Shown: positions 1 to 8,091 of the stretch, in pieces
How the letters are laid out: every line of letters starts with the position of its first letter
Numbering within the stretch: position 1 is the first letter of the stretch
Source of the DNA: Kitasatospora sp. NBC_00315
Lineage (GTDB): Bacteria; Actinomycetota; Actinomycetes; Streptomycetales; Streptomycetaceae
DNA length: 64,000 nucleotides
Direction: 5' to 3'
Assembly (NCBI RefSeq): GCF_041435095.1
Contig: NZ_CP108025.1
Coordinates: 1,488,001 to 1,552,000 of the forward strand
Made by a program: the position numbers and the translations under genes
Notes under the pieces: generated by a model
What the model was told of the DNA's origin: nothing
Databases searched by the model: none
Seen by the model: the letters and a program-made list of their open reading frames with translations, nothing else

Positions 1-102
1 CCGCTGGCGCCGTTCGGCGGGTTCAAGGGTTCGGGGGTCGGCCGGGAGCTCGGGCGGCACGGCCTGGAAGAGTTCCTCCAGCCGAAGTCCCTGCAGTTCT
101 GA
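1..102 (+). CDS. Aldehyde dehydrogenase, C-terminal end (partial)
   Basis: The window opens inside a gene. The last 33 codons read [17 protein letters not shown] and end in QPKSLQF before a TGA. The 'PFGG.K.SG.GRE.G' pattern is the well-known C-terminal signature of the NAD(P)-dependent aldehyde dehydrogenase superfamily, where it contributes to the oligomer interface and substrate tunnel. The catalytic Cys and Glu lie outside the window, so the substrate cannot be guessed. A zinc alcohol dehydrogenase follows 46 bases downstream on the same strand, which suggests one operon that oxidises an alcohol through an aldehyde to an acid. That pathway reading is inference; the family assignment from the terminal motif is fairly safe. 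Confidence 0.8.
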   Translation, partial: PLAPFGGFKGSGVGRELGRHGLEEFLQPKSLQF

Positions 103-148
103 GCCCGTCCGCCGCCCTGTCCTCCCCCGACGAAACCGAGGTACTCCC

Positions 149-1231
149 ATGGTCCGCGCCGCCCTGCTCACCGCTGTCGGCAGCCCGCTGGAACTGGTCG
201 AGATCGAGCTGCCCGCCCCCGGCCCCGGCCAGGTCAGGGTGAAGCTGGCCGCCGCCGGCGTCTGCCACTCCGACCTCTCGCTGGCCACCGGCGTGCTGCG
301 CACCGCCACCCCCGTGGTGCTCGGCCACGAGGGAGCCGGCACCGTCACGGAGGTCGGCGAGGGCGTGCTCTCGTTCCGCCCCGGTGACAGCGTCGTGCTC
401 AACTGGGCTCCCGCCTGCTGGTCCTGCCACCTCTGCACGCTCGGCGAACCGTGGCTCTGCGAGAACTCCGGGGCCGGGTCCACCTCGACGTACGCCGCGC
501 TGGCCGACGGCACCGGCGTCCACCCGGGCCTGGGCGTGGCCGCCTTCGCCGAGGAGACGGTGGTCCCCGAGCGCGCCCTGATCCCGCTGCCGGACGGCGT
601 ACCGCTGGACGCGGCGGCCCTGCTCGGCTGCGCGGTGCTCACCGGCTACGGCGCGGTGCACCACTCGGCGCGGGTGCGGGCCGGCGAGTCGGTGGTGGTG
701 TTCGGCCTCGGCGGGGTGGGCCTCGCGGTGCTCCAGGCCGCCCGGATCGCGGGGGCCGGCCGGATCATCGCGGTGGACGTCTCCGCGGAGAAGGAGGAGC
801 TGGCCCGCCGGCACGGCGCGACCGGCTTCGTCCTCTCCGACGACGGCACGGCCAAGGCCGTCCGGCAGCTGACCGGCGGCCACGGCGCCGACCACGCCAT
901 CGAGTGCGTCGGCCGGGGCGCCACCATCCGTACCGCGTGGTCCTCCACCCGGCGCGGCGGGCGCACCACCGTGGTCGGCATCGGCCGCAAGGACGACCTG
1001 GTCTCCTTCTCCGCCCTGGAGGTCTTCCACTTCGCCCGCACGCTCAGCGCCTGCGTCTACGGCAACAGCGACCCGGCGGTGGACGTCCCCGTGCTGGCCG
1101 AGCACGTCCGGGCCGGGCGGCTGGACCTGGAGTCGCTGATCACGGACCGGATCACGCTGGACGAGATCCCCGCCGCCTTCGAGCGGATGGCGGCCGGCAA
1201 GGGCGGCCGCTCACTGATCGTCTTCCCCTGA
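149..1231 (+). CDS. Zinc-dependent alcohol dehydrogenase (MDR family)
   Basis: A 360-residue medium-chain dehydrogenase/reductase. The catalytic-zinc region reads AAGVCHSDLS then GHEGAGTV. The structural-zinc lobe has four cysteines in the order C-x2-C-x2-C-x7-C (ACWSCHLCTLGEPWLCE). The Rossmann fold shows VFGLGGVGLAVLQAAR followed by an acidic residue (AVDV), as expected for NAD binding. The layout matches class III-like and NDMA-type alcohol dehydrogenases, and the length is slightly below the usual 365-375. A purine-rich GAGGT lies 7 bases before the ATG. The gene follows the aldehyde dehydrogenase end by 46 bases and is probably co-transcribed with it. The exact alcohol substrate is unknown. 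Confidence 0.88.
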   Translation: MVRAALLTAVGSPLELVEIELPAPGPGQVRVKLAAAGVCHSDLSLATGVLRTATPVVLGHEGAGTVTEVGEGVLSFRPGDSVVLNWAPACWSCHLCTLGEPWLCENSGAGSTSTYAALADGTGVHPGLGVAAFAEETVVPERALIPLPDGVPLDAAALLGCAVLTGYGAVHHSARVRAGESVVVFGLGGVGLAVLQAARIAGAGRIIAVDVSAEKEELARRHGATGFVLSDDGTAKAVRQLTGGHGADHAIECVGRGATIRTAWSSTRRGGRTTVVGIGRKDDLVSFSALEVFHFARTLSACVYGNSDPAVDVPVLAEHVRAGRLDLESLITDRITLDEIPAAFERMAAGKGGRSLIVFP

Positions 1232-1278
1232 CCGCCGCCCGCCGACCCGCCACGCGGACCCACTGCGCCGCCCACCGC

Positions 1279-1319
1279 GGTGATCCGCCGCGCTGACCCA
1301 TCGTGGTGATCCGCCGCGC
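1279..1319. repeat. Pair of 15-bp direct repeats
   Basis: The 15-mer ggtgatccgccgcgc occurs at 1279-1293 and again at 1305-1319, with starts 26 bases apart, in the 204-base gap between the alcohol dehydrogenase and the small secreted protein. It could be a paired binding site for the downstream gene or a chance duplication; nothing else in the gap decides this. Confidence 0.5.
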
Positions 1320-1435
1320 CGTCCGGGTGACACTCCGGGCGGCGTGCGGCGGACGGGCCGGGCGCCGCTGCCAGCATGGCCGTGACCGGGAGCCGCGACC
1401 GGGCTCCGCCTCCCCGGGAGTGAGGAAGTGCCGCC

Positions 1436-1681
1436 ATGCGACTGCCCGTACGACTGCCCGCCGCCCCGCGTGCACGGCTGCGCGGCCTGCTGACCGCCCT
1501 GGGGACGGCGGCCCTCGTCCTGGGGGCCACCGCCCCCGCCGCGCTCGCGGACCAGCCCGCCGAGGCCCCCGAACAGTCCACGCTGATCGGTTGGTTCGCC
1601 TACGGCCCGCTGCCGGACGCCGGCGCCCCGCTGGCGCTCGTGCCCGCCTACGGACGCCCCGAACCGCGACCGGCCCGCTGA
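1436..1681 (+). CDS. Small secreted protein of unknown function
   Basis: An 81-residue ORF with a clear Sec-type signal peptide: a basic N-terminus (MRLPVRLPAAPRARLR), a hydrophobic stretch (LLTALGTAALVLGATAP) and an Ala-x-Ala-type end (AALADQ) predicting cleavage near residue 39. The mature part is only about 42 residues, rich in Pro and Ala, without cysteines and without a motif I recognise. The start is well supported: GAGGAAG sits 7 bases before the ATG. The gene is probably monocistronic, since the next gene (glyA) is convergent. It is a genuine-looking short exported protein, but I can offer no function. Confidence 0.6.
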   Translation: MRLPVRLPAAPRARLRGLLTALGTAALVLGATAPAALADQPAEAPEQSTLIGWFAYGPLPDAGAPLALVPAYGRPEPRPAR

Positions 1682-1811
1682 CGCCACACCACCGCGGCGC
1701 CGGGGAACCCGCCGAGGAACCCGCCGAGGAATGCGCCGGGACCGTGGCACGGCCGGGTGACGCGGCCGGAGGCGCAACCGCGGACGGGATCGCGGAGGGG
1801 ATCGGCCGCGA

Positions 1812-1836
1812 CCGGCCGGCCCGCCGCGGGCGGCCG
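1812..1836. terminator. Hairpin between convergent genes
   Basis: A very GC-rich inverted repeat (ccggcc...ggccgg enclosing gcccg-ccg-cgggc) lies between the small secreted protein gene and the convergent glyA stop. A second partial copy of its left arm is at 1844-1857. There is no U-tract, which is common for actinobacterial intrinsic terminators. Possibly bidirectional. Confidence 0.45.
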
Positions 1837-1871
1837 GCGGAGTACCGGCCGGCCCGCGGCGCGAGGCCGCG

Positions 1872-3356
1872 TCAGGACAGGTCGACGCCCGGGTAGAGCG
1901 GGAACCCGGCCAGCAGGTCGGCCGAACGCTTGGCGACCTCCTCGCGCAGCGCCGGATCCAGCACGTACTGGGCCTTGGAGGAGGCTCCGGCGGCCGTGGT
2001 GGTGGGCGTGGTGCCGCGCAGCACGCTGTCGATCAGGCCGGCGATCTCGTCCATCTCCACGACGCCGAGGCCCCGGGTGGTCAGCGCGGGGGTGCCGAGC
2101 CGCACGCCGGAGGTGTACCAGGCGCCGTTCGGGTCCTGCGGGACGGAGTTGCGGTTGGTGACGATGCCGGCGTCGAGCAGCGCCGCCTCGGCCTGGCGGC
2201 CGGTCAGGCCGTGGCCCGAGACGTCCACGAGGACGAGGTGGTTGTCGGTGCCGCCCGTGACCAGCCTGCCGCCGCGCCGCAGCAGGCCCTCGGCGAGTGC
2301 GTCGGCGTTCTCGACGATCCGGCGGGCGTAGTCCCGGAACTCCGGCCGGCGGGCCTCGGCCAGGGCGACCGCCTTGGCGGCCATCACGTGCGAGAGCGGG
2401 CCGCCGAGCACCATCGGGCAGCCGCGGTCCACGTGCTCCGCCAGCTCCGAGGTGCAGAGCACCATGCCGCCGCGCGGGCCGCGCAGTGACTTGTGCGTGG
2501 TCGTGGTGACGATCTGGGCGTGCGGCACCGGGTCGAAGTCGCCGGTCAGGACCTTGCCGGCGACCAGGCCCGCGAAGTGCGCCATGTCGACCATCAGGGT
2601 CGCCCCGACCTCGTCGGCGATCTCGCGCATCAGGCGGAAGTTCACCAGCCGGGGGTAGGCGGAGTAGCCGGCCACCAGGATCAGCGGACGGAACTCACGG
2701 GCGGTCGCGCGCAGCGCGTCGTAGTCGATCAGGCCGGTGGCCGGATCCGTGCCGTAGCTGCGCTGCTCGAACATCTTGCCGGAGATGTTGGGGCGGAACC
2801 CGTGGGTGAGGTGGCCGCCGGTGTCGAGCGACATGCCCAGCATCCGCTGGTTGCCGAGCTCCCGTCGCAGTTCGGCCCAGTCCTGGTCGGTCAGGTCGTT
2901 GACGTGCCGCGCCTGCGCCCGGGCCAGTGCGGGGCTCTCGACCCGCTGGGAGAGCACCGCCCAGAAGGCGACCAGGTTGGCGTCGATGCCGGAGTGCGGC
3001 TGGACGTAGGCGTGCTCGGCGCCGAACAGCTCGCGGGCGTGCTCGGCGGCCAGCGCCTCCACGGTGTCGACGTTGCGGCAGCCGGCGTAGAAGCGACGGC
3101 CGACGGTGCCCTCGGCGTACTTGTCGCTGAACCAGTTGCCCATCGCGAGCAGGACCGCCGGGGAGGCGTAGTTCTCGCTGGCGATGAGCTTGAGGGACTC
3201 GCGCTGGTCCTCGATCTCGGCGCCGATGGCGTCCGCGACGCGCGGCTCGACCTGGCGGACGACGTCCAGCGCGTTGCGGAAGGCGGCGTTGGCGGCCGGC
3301 GACGCCTCGGTGTGCGGCGCGGCGGGCGTGGTGTTCTCGGAGGCCTGGGCAGGCAA
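1872..3356 (-). CDS. glyA: Serine hydroxymethyltransferase
   Basis: A PLP enzyme of 494 residues that interconverts serine plus tetrahydrofolate with glycine plus methylene-tetrahydrofolate. Seen motifs: [13 protein letters not shown] near the N-terminus, the GRRFYAGC loop, and [14 protein letters not shown] with the PLP lysine at residue 289. It belongs to the longer actinobacterial SHMT subgroup, with the extra region [20 protein letters not shown] followed by [12 protein letters not shown] place the start at the TTG at 3356, because GAGGAG lies 6 bases upstream and the protein then begins [11 protein letters not shown]. The longer open frame, starting with GTG at 3413, would begin inside the upstream riboswitch, so it is rejected. 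The ZTP riboswitch ties expression to purine and one-carbon status. Confidence 0.93.
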   Translation of the reverse strand: MPAQASENTTPAAPHTEASPAANAAFRNALDVVRQVEPRVADAIGAEIEDQRESLKLIASENYASPAVLLAMGNWFSDKYAEGTVGRRFYAGCRNVDTVEALAAEHARELFGAEHAYVQPHSGIDANLVAFWAVLSQRVESPALARAQARHVNDLTDQDWAELRRELGNQRMLGMSLDTGGHLTHGFRPNISGKMFEQRSYGTDPATGLIDYDALRATAREFRPLILVAGYSAYPRLVNFRLMREIADEVGATLMVDMAHFAGLVAGKVLTGDFDPVPHAQIVTTTTHKSLRGPRGGMVLCTSELAEHVDRGCPMVLGGPLSHVMAAKAVALAEARRPEFRDYARRIVENADALAEGLLRRGGRLVTGGTDNHLVLVDVSGHGLTGRQAEAALLDAGIVTNRNSVPQDPNGAWYTSGVRLGTPALTTRGLGVVEMDEIAGLIDSVLRGTTPTTTAAGASSKAQYVLDPALREEVAKRSADLLAGFPLYPGVDLS

Positions 3357-3377
3357 GGGTGTCTCCTCGCTCGGTAC

Positions 3378-3472
3378 GGACGGCCCAGGCGCACGGCAGC
3401 AGACGTGAGACACGGAGCCGCTTCCCGATGGTTGAATCCATCCCTGCGCGCCAGTCGCGGCTCACCGGGATG
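3378..3472 (-). ncRNA. ZTP (pfl) riboswitch in the glyA leader
   Basis: Read on the minus strand, the leader carries both conserved parts of the ZTP/pfl motif: ggtgagccgcgactggcg, then cagggatgg...ccatcgggaagcggctcc, and about 35 bases later the hallmark cgcctgggc (3383-3391). ZTP riboswitches sense the purine intermediate ZTP/ZMP, which accumulates when 10-formyl-THF runs short, and they commonly control folD or glyA. Expression platform: gtgtctc at 3407-3413 is exactly complementary to gagacac at 3359-3365, which overlaps the glyA Shine-Dalgarno. This suggests that translation is controlled by hiding the ribosome site. The platform is inference from complementarity. Confidence 0.85.
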
Positions 3473-3570
3473 CTACCAACGGGCCCGGGCGCTGCGCCCC
3501 GGTGATCTCACCATGCGGGCACGACTCCCCTCGCACCGCCGGCCGGAACCGGCAGGCCGGATCCGGCCGG

Positions 3571-3643
3571 TCCGCCTCGCCCTGCCGGCCGGCCCGGCCC
3601 TCCCGATCCCCGATCCGCCTCGCCCTGCCGGCCGGCCCGGCCC
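3571..3643. repeat. Perfect 30-bp direct repeat
   Basis: A 30-base unit beginning tccgcctcgccctgccgg occurs at 3571-3600 and again, identically, at 3614-3643, separated by 13 bases. It lies in the divergent gap between the glyA leader and the TetR gene. Neither copy is coding as far as I can see. Confidence 0.85.
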
Positions 3644-3709
3644 GACCGCCGCGACGACCCTCGGCCCGCCGGGCGCCCGCCGCTTCGGTCGACTGCGCCG
3701 CGCAGGGGT

Positions 3710-3738
3710 ATTGATGAGGCGGTGAATCACTGCTTCAC
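3710..3738 (+). promoter_or_regulatory. Probable promoter and TetR operator
   Basis: A possible -10 element tattga (3710-3715) is followed by the inverted repeat gtgaa-N7-ttcac (3722-3738), 8 bases before the TetR start codon. The position fits an autoregulatory operator at the transcription start. No Shine-Dalgarno is visible between the repeat and the ATG, so the mRNA may be leaderless or nearly so. Confidence 0.45.
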
Positions 3739-3746
3739 TTCTTGCC

Positions 3747-4376
3747 ATGGCCTACCGAAAGACCCCGGCCGTCCAGGCCCGGCTCGACGCCCAGCGGGAC
3801 GCCGTGCTCGCCGCCGCCACCGAGTTGCTCTCCGAACACGGTTACGCCGCCTGCTCGGTGGCGGCCGTCGCGCAGCGCGCGGGGATCGCCACCGGCAGCG
3901 TGTACCGGTCGTTCCCGAACAAGGCCGAGCTGGTGGCGGAGCTCTTTCGCAGCGTCGTCGGCCGTGAGGTCGCCGCGGTGCGGGCGGCCGCCGCCTTCGA
4001 GGGCGATCTGCCCGCCCAGGTCGCCTCGGTGATCGGGACGTTCGCGGGCCGGGCCCTGCGCAAGCCCCGGCTGGCGTTCGCCCTACTGGCCGAGCCGGTC
4101 GACCCCGAGGTGGACGCCGAGCGGCTGGTCTTCCGGCTGGCCTTCAGGGATCTGATCGCCGGTCTGATCGCCGAGGGCGTGGCCGCCGGCCGGCTGCCCG
4201 ACCAGGACCCCCAGCTCACCGCGGCGGCCCTGGTCGGGGCGGTGGGCGAGGCGCTGGTCGGCCCGCTGGCCGACTGCTCGTCCGCGGCGGAGCTCGTCCC
4301 GGCGTTGTCGGCGTTCGCCCTGCGCGCCCTCGGTCACCCCACACCCTCGCCCGCACCCACCGGAGCCGACAGATGA
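3747..4376 (+). CDS. TetR/AcrR family transcriptional regulator
   Basis: A 209-residue regulator. The N-terminal helix-turn-helix is clear: AATELLSEHGYAACSVAAVAQRAGIATGS with VYRSFPNKAELVAELF directly after it, the standard TetR recognition helix and 'Y..F..K..L' end. The C-terminal ligand-binding part is all-helical and not diagnostic. The stop overlaps the start of the following AurF-like oxygenase gene by 4 bases (ATGA), so the two are translated together and the regulator most likely controls that oxygenase. An inverted repeat directly upstream is its likely operator. The inducer is unknown. Confidence 0.88.
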   Translation: MAYRKTPAVQARLDAQRDAVLAAATELLSEHGYAACSVAAVAQRAGIATGSVYRSFPNKAELVAELFRSVVGREVAAVRAAAAFEGDLPAQVASVIGTFAGRALRKPRLAFALLAEPVDPEVDAERLVFRLAFRDLIAGLIAEGVAAGRLPDQDPQLTAAALVGAVGEALVGPLADCSSAAELVPALSAFALRALGHPTPSPAPTGADR

Positions 4377-5290
4377 GCGAAGCCACCTCCACCCGGACGG
4401 CCGACCGCGAGCAGAACGCCGAGCGGCTGCTGCGGGTCTCCGCCAGGCACTCCCACGACCCGCTCACCGAGATCGACTGGGACGCCCCGATCGATCCGGA
4501 CCAGTTCGCCGTCCCGCCGCACCGGGTCTCGCTCTACGGGACCCCGCTCTGGGAGCGGATGACACACCGCCAGCGGGCGCAGCTGAGCGTCCACGAGCTG
4601 GCCAGCACGATCTCCGCGGGCATCTGGTTCGAGCTGATCCTGATGGAGGGTCTGGTCCGGCACGTCTACGCGAGCGACCTGACCACCAAGCACGCCCAGT
4701 ACGCGCTGACCGAGGTCGCCGACGAGTGCCGGCACTCGACCATGTTCGCCCGCTACATCGCCCGGACGGGCTACCCCTCGGCCCGCCCCAGCCGCCGGGC
4801 GCAGCGGCTCGGCAACCTGCACATCCTGCTCAACGACACCACCATGACCTTCGCCGGCGCGATCTTCGTGGAGGAGTTCACCGACGCCCTGCAGCGCGAG
4901 ATGATCCGCGACGAGAGCCTCCAGCCGCTGGCCCGCTCGGTGGCCCGGATCCACGTGATCGAGGAGGCCCGCCACATCGGGTACGCCAAGCCCGAGCTGG
5001 AGCGCCGGTGGGCCGCGTTGAGCACTCCGCGCCGGGCGCTGTTCCGGCAGGCCCTGGGCCTGCTGGCCCGGCAGTCGGTCTCCGAGATCATCCATCCCCG
5101 GGTGTACGCGTTGGCCGGCCTCGACCCGAGGGCCGCCCGGCAGGCGGCCGCCGGGAACCCGCACTGGCAGCAGGCGAAGACCGACTGGTCCCGCAAGGCG
5201 GTGGTGTTCTTCACCGACCTCGGGATCATCGACCACCGCTCGGCCCGCCAGTGGCGCCGGGCCTCCCTGCTGGCGGCCGCGCCCCGCTAA
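4373..5290 (+). CDS. AurF-like diiron oxygenase
   Basis: A 305-residue helical protein resembling the p-aminobenzoate N-oxygenase (AurF) family, which uses a carboxylate-bridged di-iron centre to oxidise aryl-amines or related substrates. The four-helix iron ligands can be traced: SVHELASTISAGIWFE (first Glu helix), EVADECRHSTMF (ExxRH), IFVEEFTDALQREM, and VIEEARHIGYA (ExxRH). The gene is coupled to the TetR gene by an ATGA overlap. There is no biosynthetic cluster around it: the next gene is convergent and overlaps its 3' end by 65 bases. The substrate is unknown; a stand-alone detoxifying or self-resistance role is possible but is inference. Confidence 0.8.
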   Translation: MSEATSTRTADREQNAERLLRVSARHSHDPLTEIDWDAPIDPDQFAVPPHRVSLYGTPLWERMTHRQRAQLSVHELASTISAGIWFELILMEGLVRHVYASDLTTKHAQYALTEVADECRHSTMFARYIARTGYPSARPSRRAQRLGNLHILLNDTTMTFAGAIFVEEFTDALQREMIRDESLQPLARSVARIHVIEEARHIGYAKPELERRWAALSTPRRALFRQALGLLARQSVSEIIHPRVYALAGLDPRAARQAAAGNPHWQQAKTDWSRKAVVFFTDLGIIDHRSARQWRRASLLAAAPR

Positions 5291-6380
5291 GCCCTGTCTG
5301 GAGTTGTGACCGGGCGGTGTCCGGTCGGCCACGGGCCGCCGCGGTCAGTTCGGCGAGCAGCTCCGGGCCGCTCCAGCGGCGGGCCGTGCCCGGGGCCGCC
5401 GCCTCGGCCTCCCGGACCAGCGCGATCAGCCGGGCGTTGGCGGGAGCCGGTCGGCCGTGGCGGGCGGCCAGCGCGACGATCTCACCCTGCAGCGCGTCGA
5501 TCTCGGTGCCGCGACCGCGCTGGAGGTCCTCCCACATCGAGGAGCGGGCCTGCGCGTCGATCCTCAGCGTGGCTCCCGCCAGCCGGTGGAACAGCCGGTC
5601 GGGCAGGGCGAGCACCCGCGGCATCCAACCGGCCGGCACCGGGCCGAGCCGGGCGGCGGCGAGCCGGGCCGCCCGGAACGCACCGAGGGCCTCGTACTGG
5701 CAGAGCGCGAGGCAGGCACGGTAGTCGCGTCGGCCGAGCTGTTCGCGCAGCGGCAGGCCGGAGAGCGCGTTCACCGCGTTGTTGAGGTTCATCAGCAGCT
5801 TGGCTGCCTGCACGGCGGGCATGTCCCGGCGCAGCGTCAGATCGAGCCCGCCCGCCCGGGCCGCCCGCGCGAACGCGGCGCTCCGCCCGTCGACCCGCTC
5901 GGGATCGGCCTCCAGCATCACCTGCCCGCCGCTGCCCTGGTGGAAGGCCGCCGGAGCGCTGTGCACCACGTTGTAGGGGACCATGCCCGCCAGCACCCGG
6001 TGGCCGGCCAGCTCGGCCCGCAGCAGCCGCGCGTTGTGCAGCCCGTTCTGGAAGCTGAGCACGACCGCGCCGGGCGCCAGGTGCTCCGCGACCTCGCGGG
6101 CGGCGGCCACCGTGTCGGCGGACTTGACCGTCACCAGGACGTAGTCGGCCCCGGCCGCCGCGGCCGCCCCGGTGGCCGTACGAAGATCGCGGACCTCACG
6201 CCGGGCGGCGTCCGGACCGGTCAGGGTGAGGCCGCGCCGCTGGATCGCGGCCATGGCGTCCGGGCGGCCGATCAGCGTGACGTCGGCGCTCCGGGCGAGC
6301 ATGCCGCCCAGGTGGCAGCCGATGCTGCCGGCGCCGAGCACGGCGATCCGCGGCCTCGCCGGGCCGGGGGTGGTGGACAC
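5226..6380 (-). CDS. 2-dehydropantoate 2-reductase-like enzyme (ApbA/PanE family)
   Basis: A 384-residue Rossmann-fold reductase. The N-terminus reads IAVLGAGSIGCHLGGMLA, the NADP-binding glycine motif, then VLVTVKSADT and FQNGLHNA, both typical of ketopantoate reductases. The family reduces 2-dehydropantoate to pantoate for coenzyme A synthesis, but many paralogues act on other keto acids. This one has an unusually long C-terminus (about 60 residues beyond the catalytic domain, ending GGPSGGR), so I do not call it panE. It starts with GTG at 6380 behind ggagcgag. Its 3' end overlaps the convergent oxygenase gene by 65 bases. Confidence 0.75.
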   Translation of the reverse strand: MSTTPGPARPRIAVLGAGSIGCHLGGMLARSADVTLIGRPDAMAAIQRRGLTLTGPDAARREVRDLRTATGAAAAAGADYVLVTVKSADTVAAAREVAEHLAPGAVVLSFQNGLHNARLLRAELAGHRVLAGMVPYNVVHSAPAAFHQGSGGQVMLEADPERVDGRSAAFARAARAGGLDLTLRRDMPAVQAAKLLMNLNNAVNALSGLPLREQLGRRDYRACLALCQYEALGAFRAARLAAARLGPVPAGWMPRVLALPDRLFHRLAGATLRIDAQARSSMWEDLQRGRGTEIDALQGEIVALAARHGRPAPANARLIALVREAEAAAPGTARRWSGPELLAELTAAARGRPDTARSQLQTGLSGARPPAGRPGATGGPSGGR

Positions 6381-6798
6381 GGTCTCGCTCCGCTCGGAGG
6401 GTTCGGGGCGGCCGGCGCCCGGCGGGCTGCTCGCCCTGCCGGGGCGCCGGTCGCGCGCTCGGTCGACAAGGTCGGGATCGGGGGCGGTGATCCGGCCCCA
6501 CCGCGGGCGGGTCTGGAACCGGCCGGCCGCCGGTCTGCGCCCGGGGGGTCAGCGCCGTCCCGCGGTCGACGAGGCGGGGCCCGCCGGCGGCCCGGTCGAC
6601 GGCAGCGTGGTGCTCACGGCGGCCCCGGGAGGTCGGCGACGGTGCGGACATCCGAAAGATACCCGGTCGGCTCGAACGCCGTTTCCCGGGGCTCCTGCTG
6701 ACCGCCCTCAGCGCCGAGCACCCGGAGGACGCCACCGGCCCCCGGGCCGGCGCTCCCGCGCACCGGTGCCGTGACCGCAGCCCGACAGCGACGATCCG
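6381..6798. other. Gene-free stretch of 418 bases
   Basis: Between the ketopantoate-reductase-like gene start and the DUF2809 gene stop. The open frames here are Arg/Pro-rich shadows without convincing starts. I see no clear promoter, operator or RNA. The promoter of the reductase gene must lie in its left part. Confidence 0.5.
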
Positions 6799-7197
6799 TC
6801 AGCCCGGAGCGGCAGCCGCCCGGTGCACCAGCCGGCCGAGCGCGGCGCCCGCGACGTACCAGAACAGGTCGGGGACGTTGAAGGTGGTGCCGAGGACGAG
6901 CCGGGCGAGGACGCTCCACCGGGACAGTTCGGCCGGGATCCCGGTGGCCTGGAAGAACTCCACCGCCCAGCTCACCCCCAGAGCGACCGGCGCGGCCCTC
7001 TCCGGCCTGACGCGCGGCGCGGCCAGCACGACCAACGCGTACACCAGCACGGTGTACAGCACGTCCCCGGCCACCTTGGCGCCCTCTCCCGGCAGGACTC
7101 CCCTGCTGCCCAGGCCCACCGCGACGGTCAGCGCCGCCGCGCCGAGCGCCGCGAGGCGCACTTTCAGAGCGCGGCCGTTCCGGCGGAGATCATCCAT
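6799..7197 (-). CDS. DUF2809 family membrane protein
   Basis: A 132-residue integral membrane protein. Hydrophobic segments: AALGAAALTVAVGLG, VLYTVLVYALVVLAAP, VALGVSWAVEFFQATG and DLFWYVAGAALGRLV. The pairing of a membrane 'VEFFQ' segment with 'R.VLGTTF...DLFWY' near the end is characteristic of the DUF2809 family, whose function is unknown. The ATG at 7197 is chosen (MDDLRRNGRALKV) because the upstream extension is Gly/Arg/Pro-rich and carries no homology-like sequence; an AGGG lies about 12 bases upstream. No operon partner is obvious. Confidence 0.65.
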   Translation of the reverse strand: MDDLRRNGRALKVRLAALGAAALTVAVGLGSRGVLPGEGAKVAGDVLYTVLVYALVVLAAPRVRPERAAPVALGVSWAVEFFQATGIPAELSRWSVLARLVLGTTFNVPDLFWYVAGAALGRLVHRAAAAPG

Positions 7198-7344
7198 GCC
7201 GACAACCCTAGGGTCTTCGGACGCAGGGCCGGGTCGTCCTGCAGAACCGGCGCCGGGCGGTCGGGCGCCGGACCCGCGAGAGCTGCTCCGGCGTCCGCGC
7301 ACGACCGCGACCCGGTGCCCCGGTGACCCCGGGTGGTGACAGCA

Positions 7345-8055
7345 CTAGCCGGGGTACCACTCCCCCGGACCGAACGTCACCCCCGGGACGGCCGCGGCGT
7401 AGCGCAGCCGCTCCTCCTCCCGGGCGGCCAGCCGGACCGTCCAGCCGGAGCGGTCCGGCTCGGACCAGGCGACCGCCAGCAGCCCCTCGCCGACGTACTG
7501 CCGGGTGAACAGCTCCGGGCCGGGCAGCCGGTGCAGCGGGGTGAGCAGCCGGGCGCACCGCTCGGCGGTCAGCCCGGCCGCCCCGGCGCCGTACCGGGCG
7601 CCCTGGACGGACTCGTGCACGAGCAGGGCCGTCAGGAACTGCGAGAGCCGCAGGCCCTCGTGGTGCGGCTCCCAGTCGTCGCCGCCGCCCACCCAGCGCT
7701 GGTGGACCACCGGATCCCCGTCGCCGGGCTCGACCCCGAACTCCTGCGCGCCGAAGTCGTCCCCGCAGAAGGCGAGCAGCCCGCCGTCCTCGTACAGGTC
7801 CTGCGGCGCGACGATCCTGTGGTTGAAGAGCACCGGGCGGCCGTAGCCGGCGACGACGCCGTACCACTGCTCCAGTGCCGGTGGCAGGCGCTGCTCCGCC
7901 GGGCTGCCCCGCTCCGACGGCTCCGTCACCGGATCCGGCGCGCCGCCGGCCTCCGGCACGACCGCCGGCGGCCCGACCGGCGCGGGCCGGTCGGGCGGCC
8001 CGTACCAGTCGGCGAGGAAGCCCTCCGGGCCGGCGTCGTCGAGGAGTCGGTGCAC
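7345..8055 (-). CDS. SMI1/KNR4 (SUKH)-like protein
   Basis: A 236-residue soluble protein. The central part, LPPALEQWYGVVAGYGRPVLFNH then ENGG-like EDGGLLAFCGDDFGAQEFGV, and the acidic W-rich segment GGDDWEPHHEGLRLSQFLTALLVHE, resemble the SMI1/KNR4 (SUKH) superfamily found in many Streptomyces genomes. SUKH proteins are often immunity factors of polymorphic toxins, but many are orphans. I see no toxin gene beside it, so it is probably an orphan. The N-terminal 60 residues are Pro/Gly-rich and probably disordered. Assignment is from pattern only and moderately sure. Confidence 0.5.
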   Translation of the reverse strand: MHRLLDDAGPEGFLADWYGPPDRPAPVGPPAVVPEAGGAPDPVTEPSERGSPAEQRLPPALEQWYGVVAGYGRPVLFNHRIVAPQDLYEDGGLLAFCGDDFGAQEFGVEPGDGDPVVHQRWVGGGDDWEPHHEGLRLSQFLTALLVHESVQGARYGAGAAGLTAERCARLLTPLHRLPGPELFTRQYVGEGLLAVAWSEPDRSGWTVRLAAREEERLRYAAAVPGVTFGPGEWYPG

Positions 8056-8091
8056 GGGGTCAGTCTGCCGCCGCCGGCCCGCGGCGGCCGG

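Noticed and set aside
451..1296. Overlapping frames inside the alcohol dehydrogenase gene
   Set aside because: Arg/Gly/Pro-rich shadow frames, typical of high-GC DNA, with no motif.
3357..3413. N-terminal extension of serine hydroxymethyltransferase by 19 residues (GTG at 3413)
   Set aside because: The extra codons are inside the ZTP riboswitch, and the TTG at 3356 has the ribosome site.
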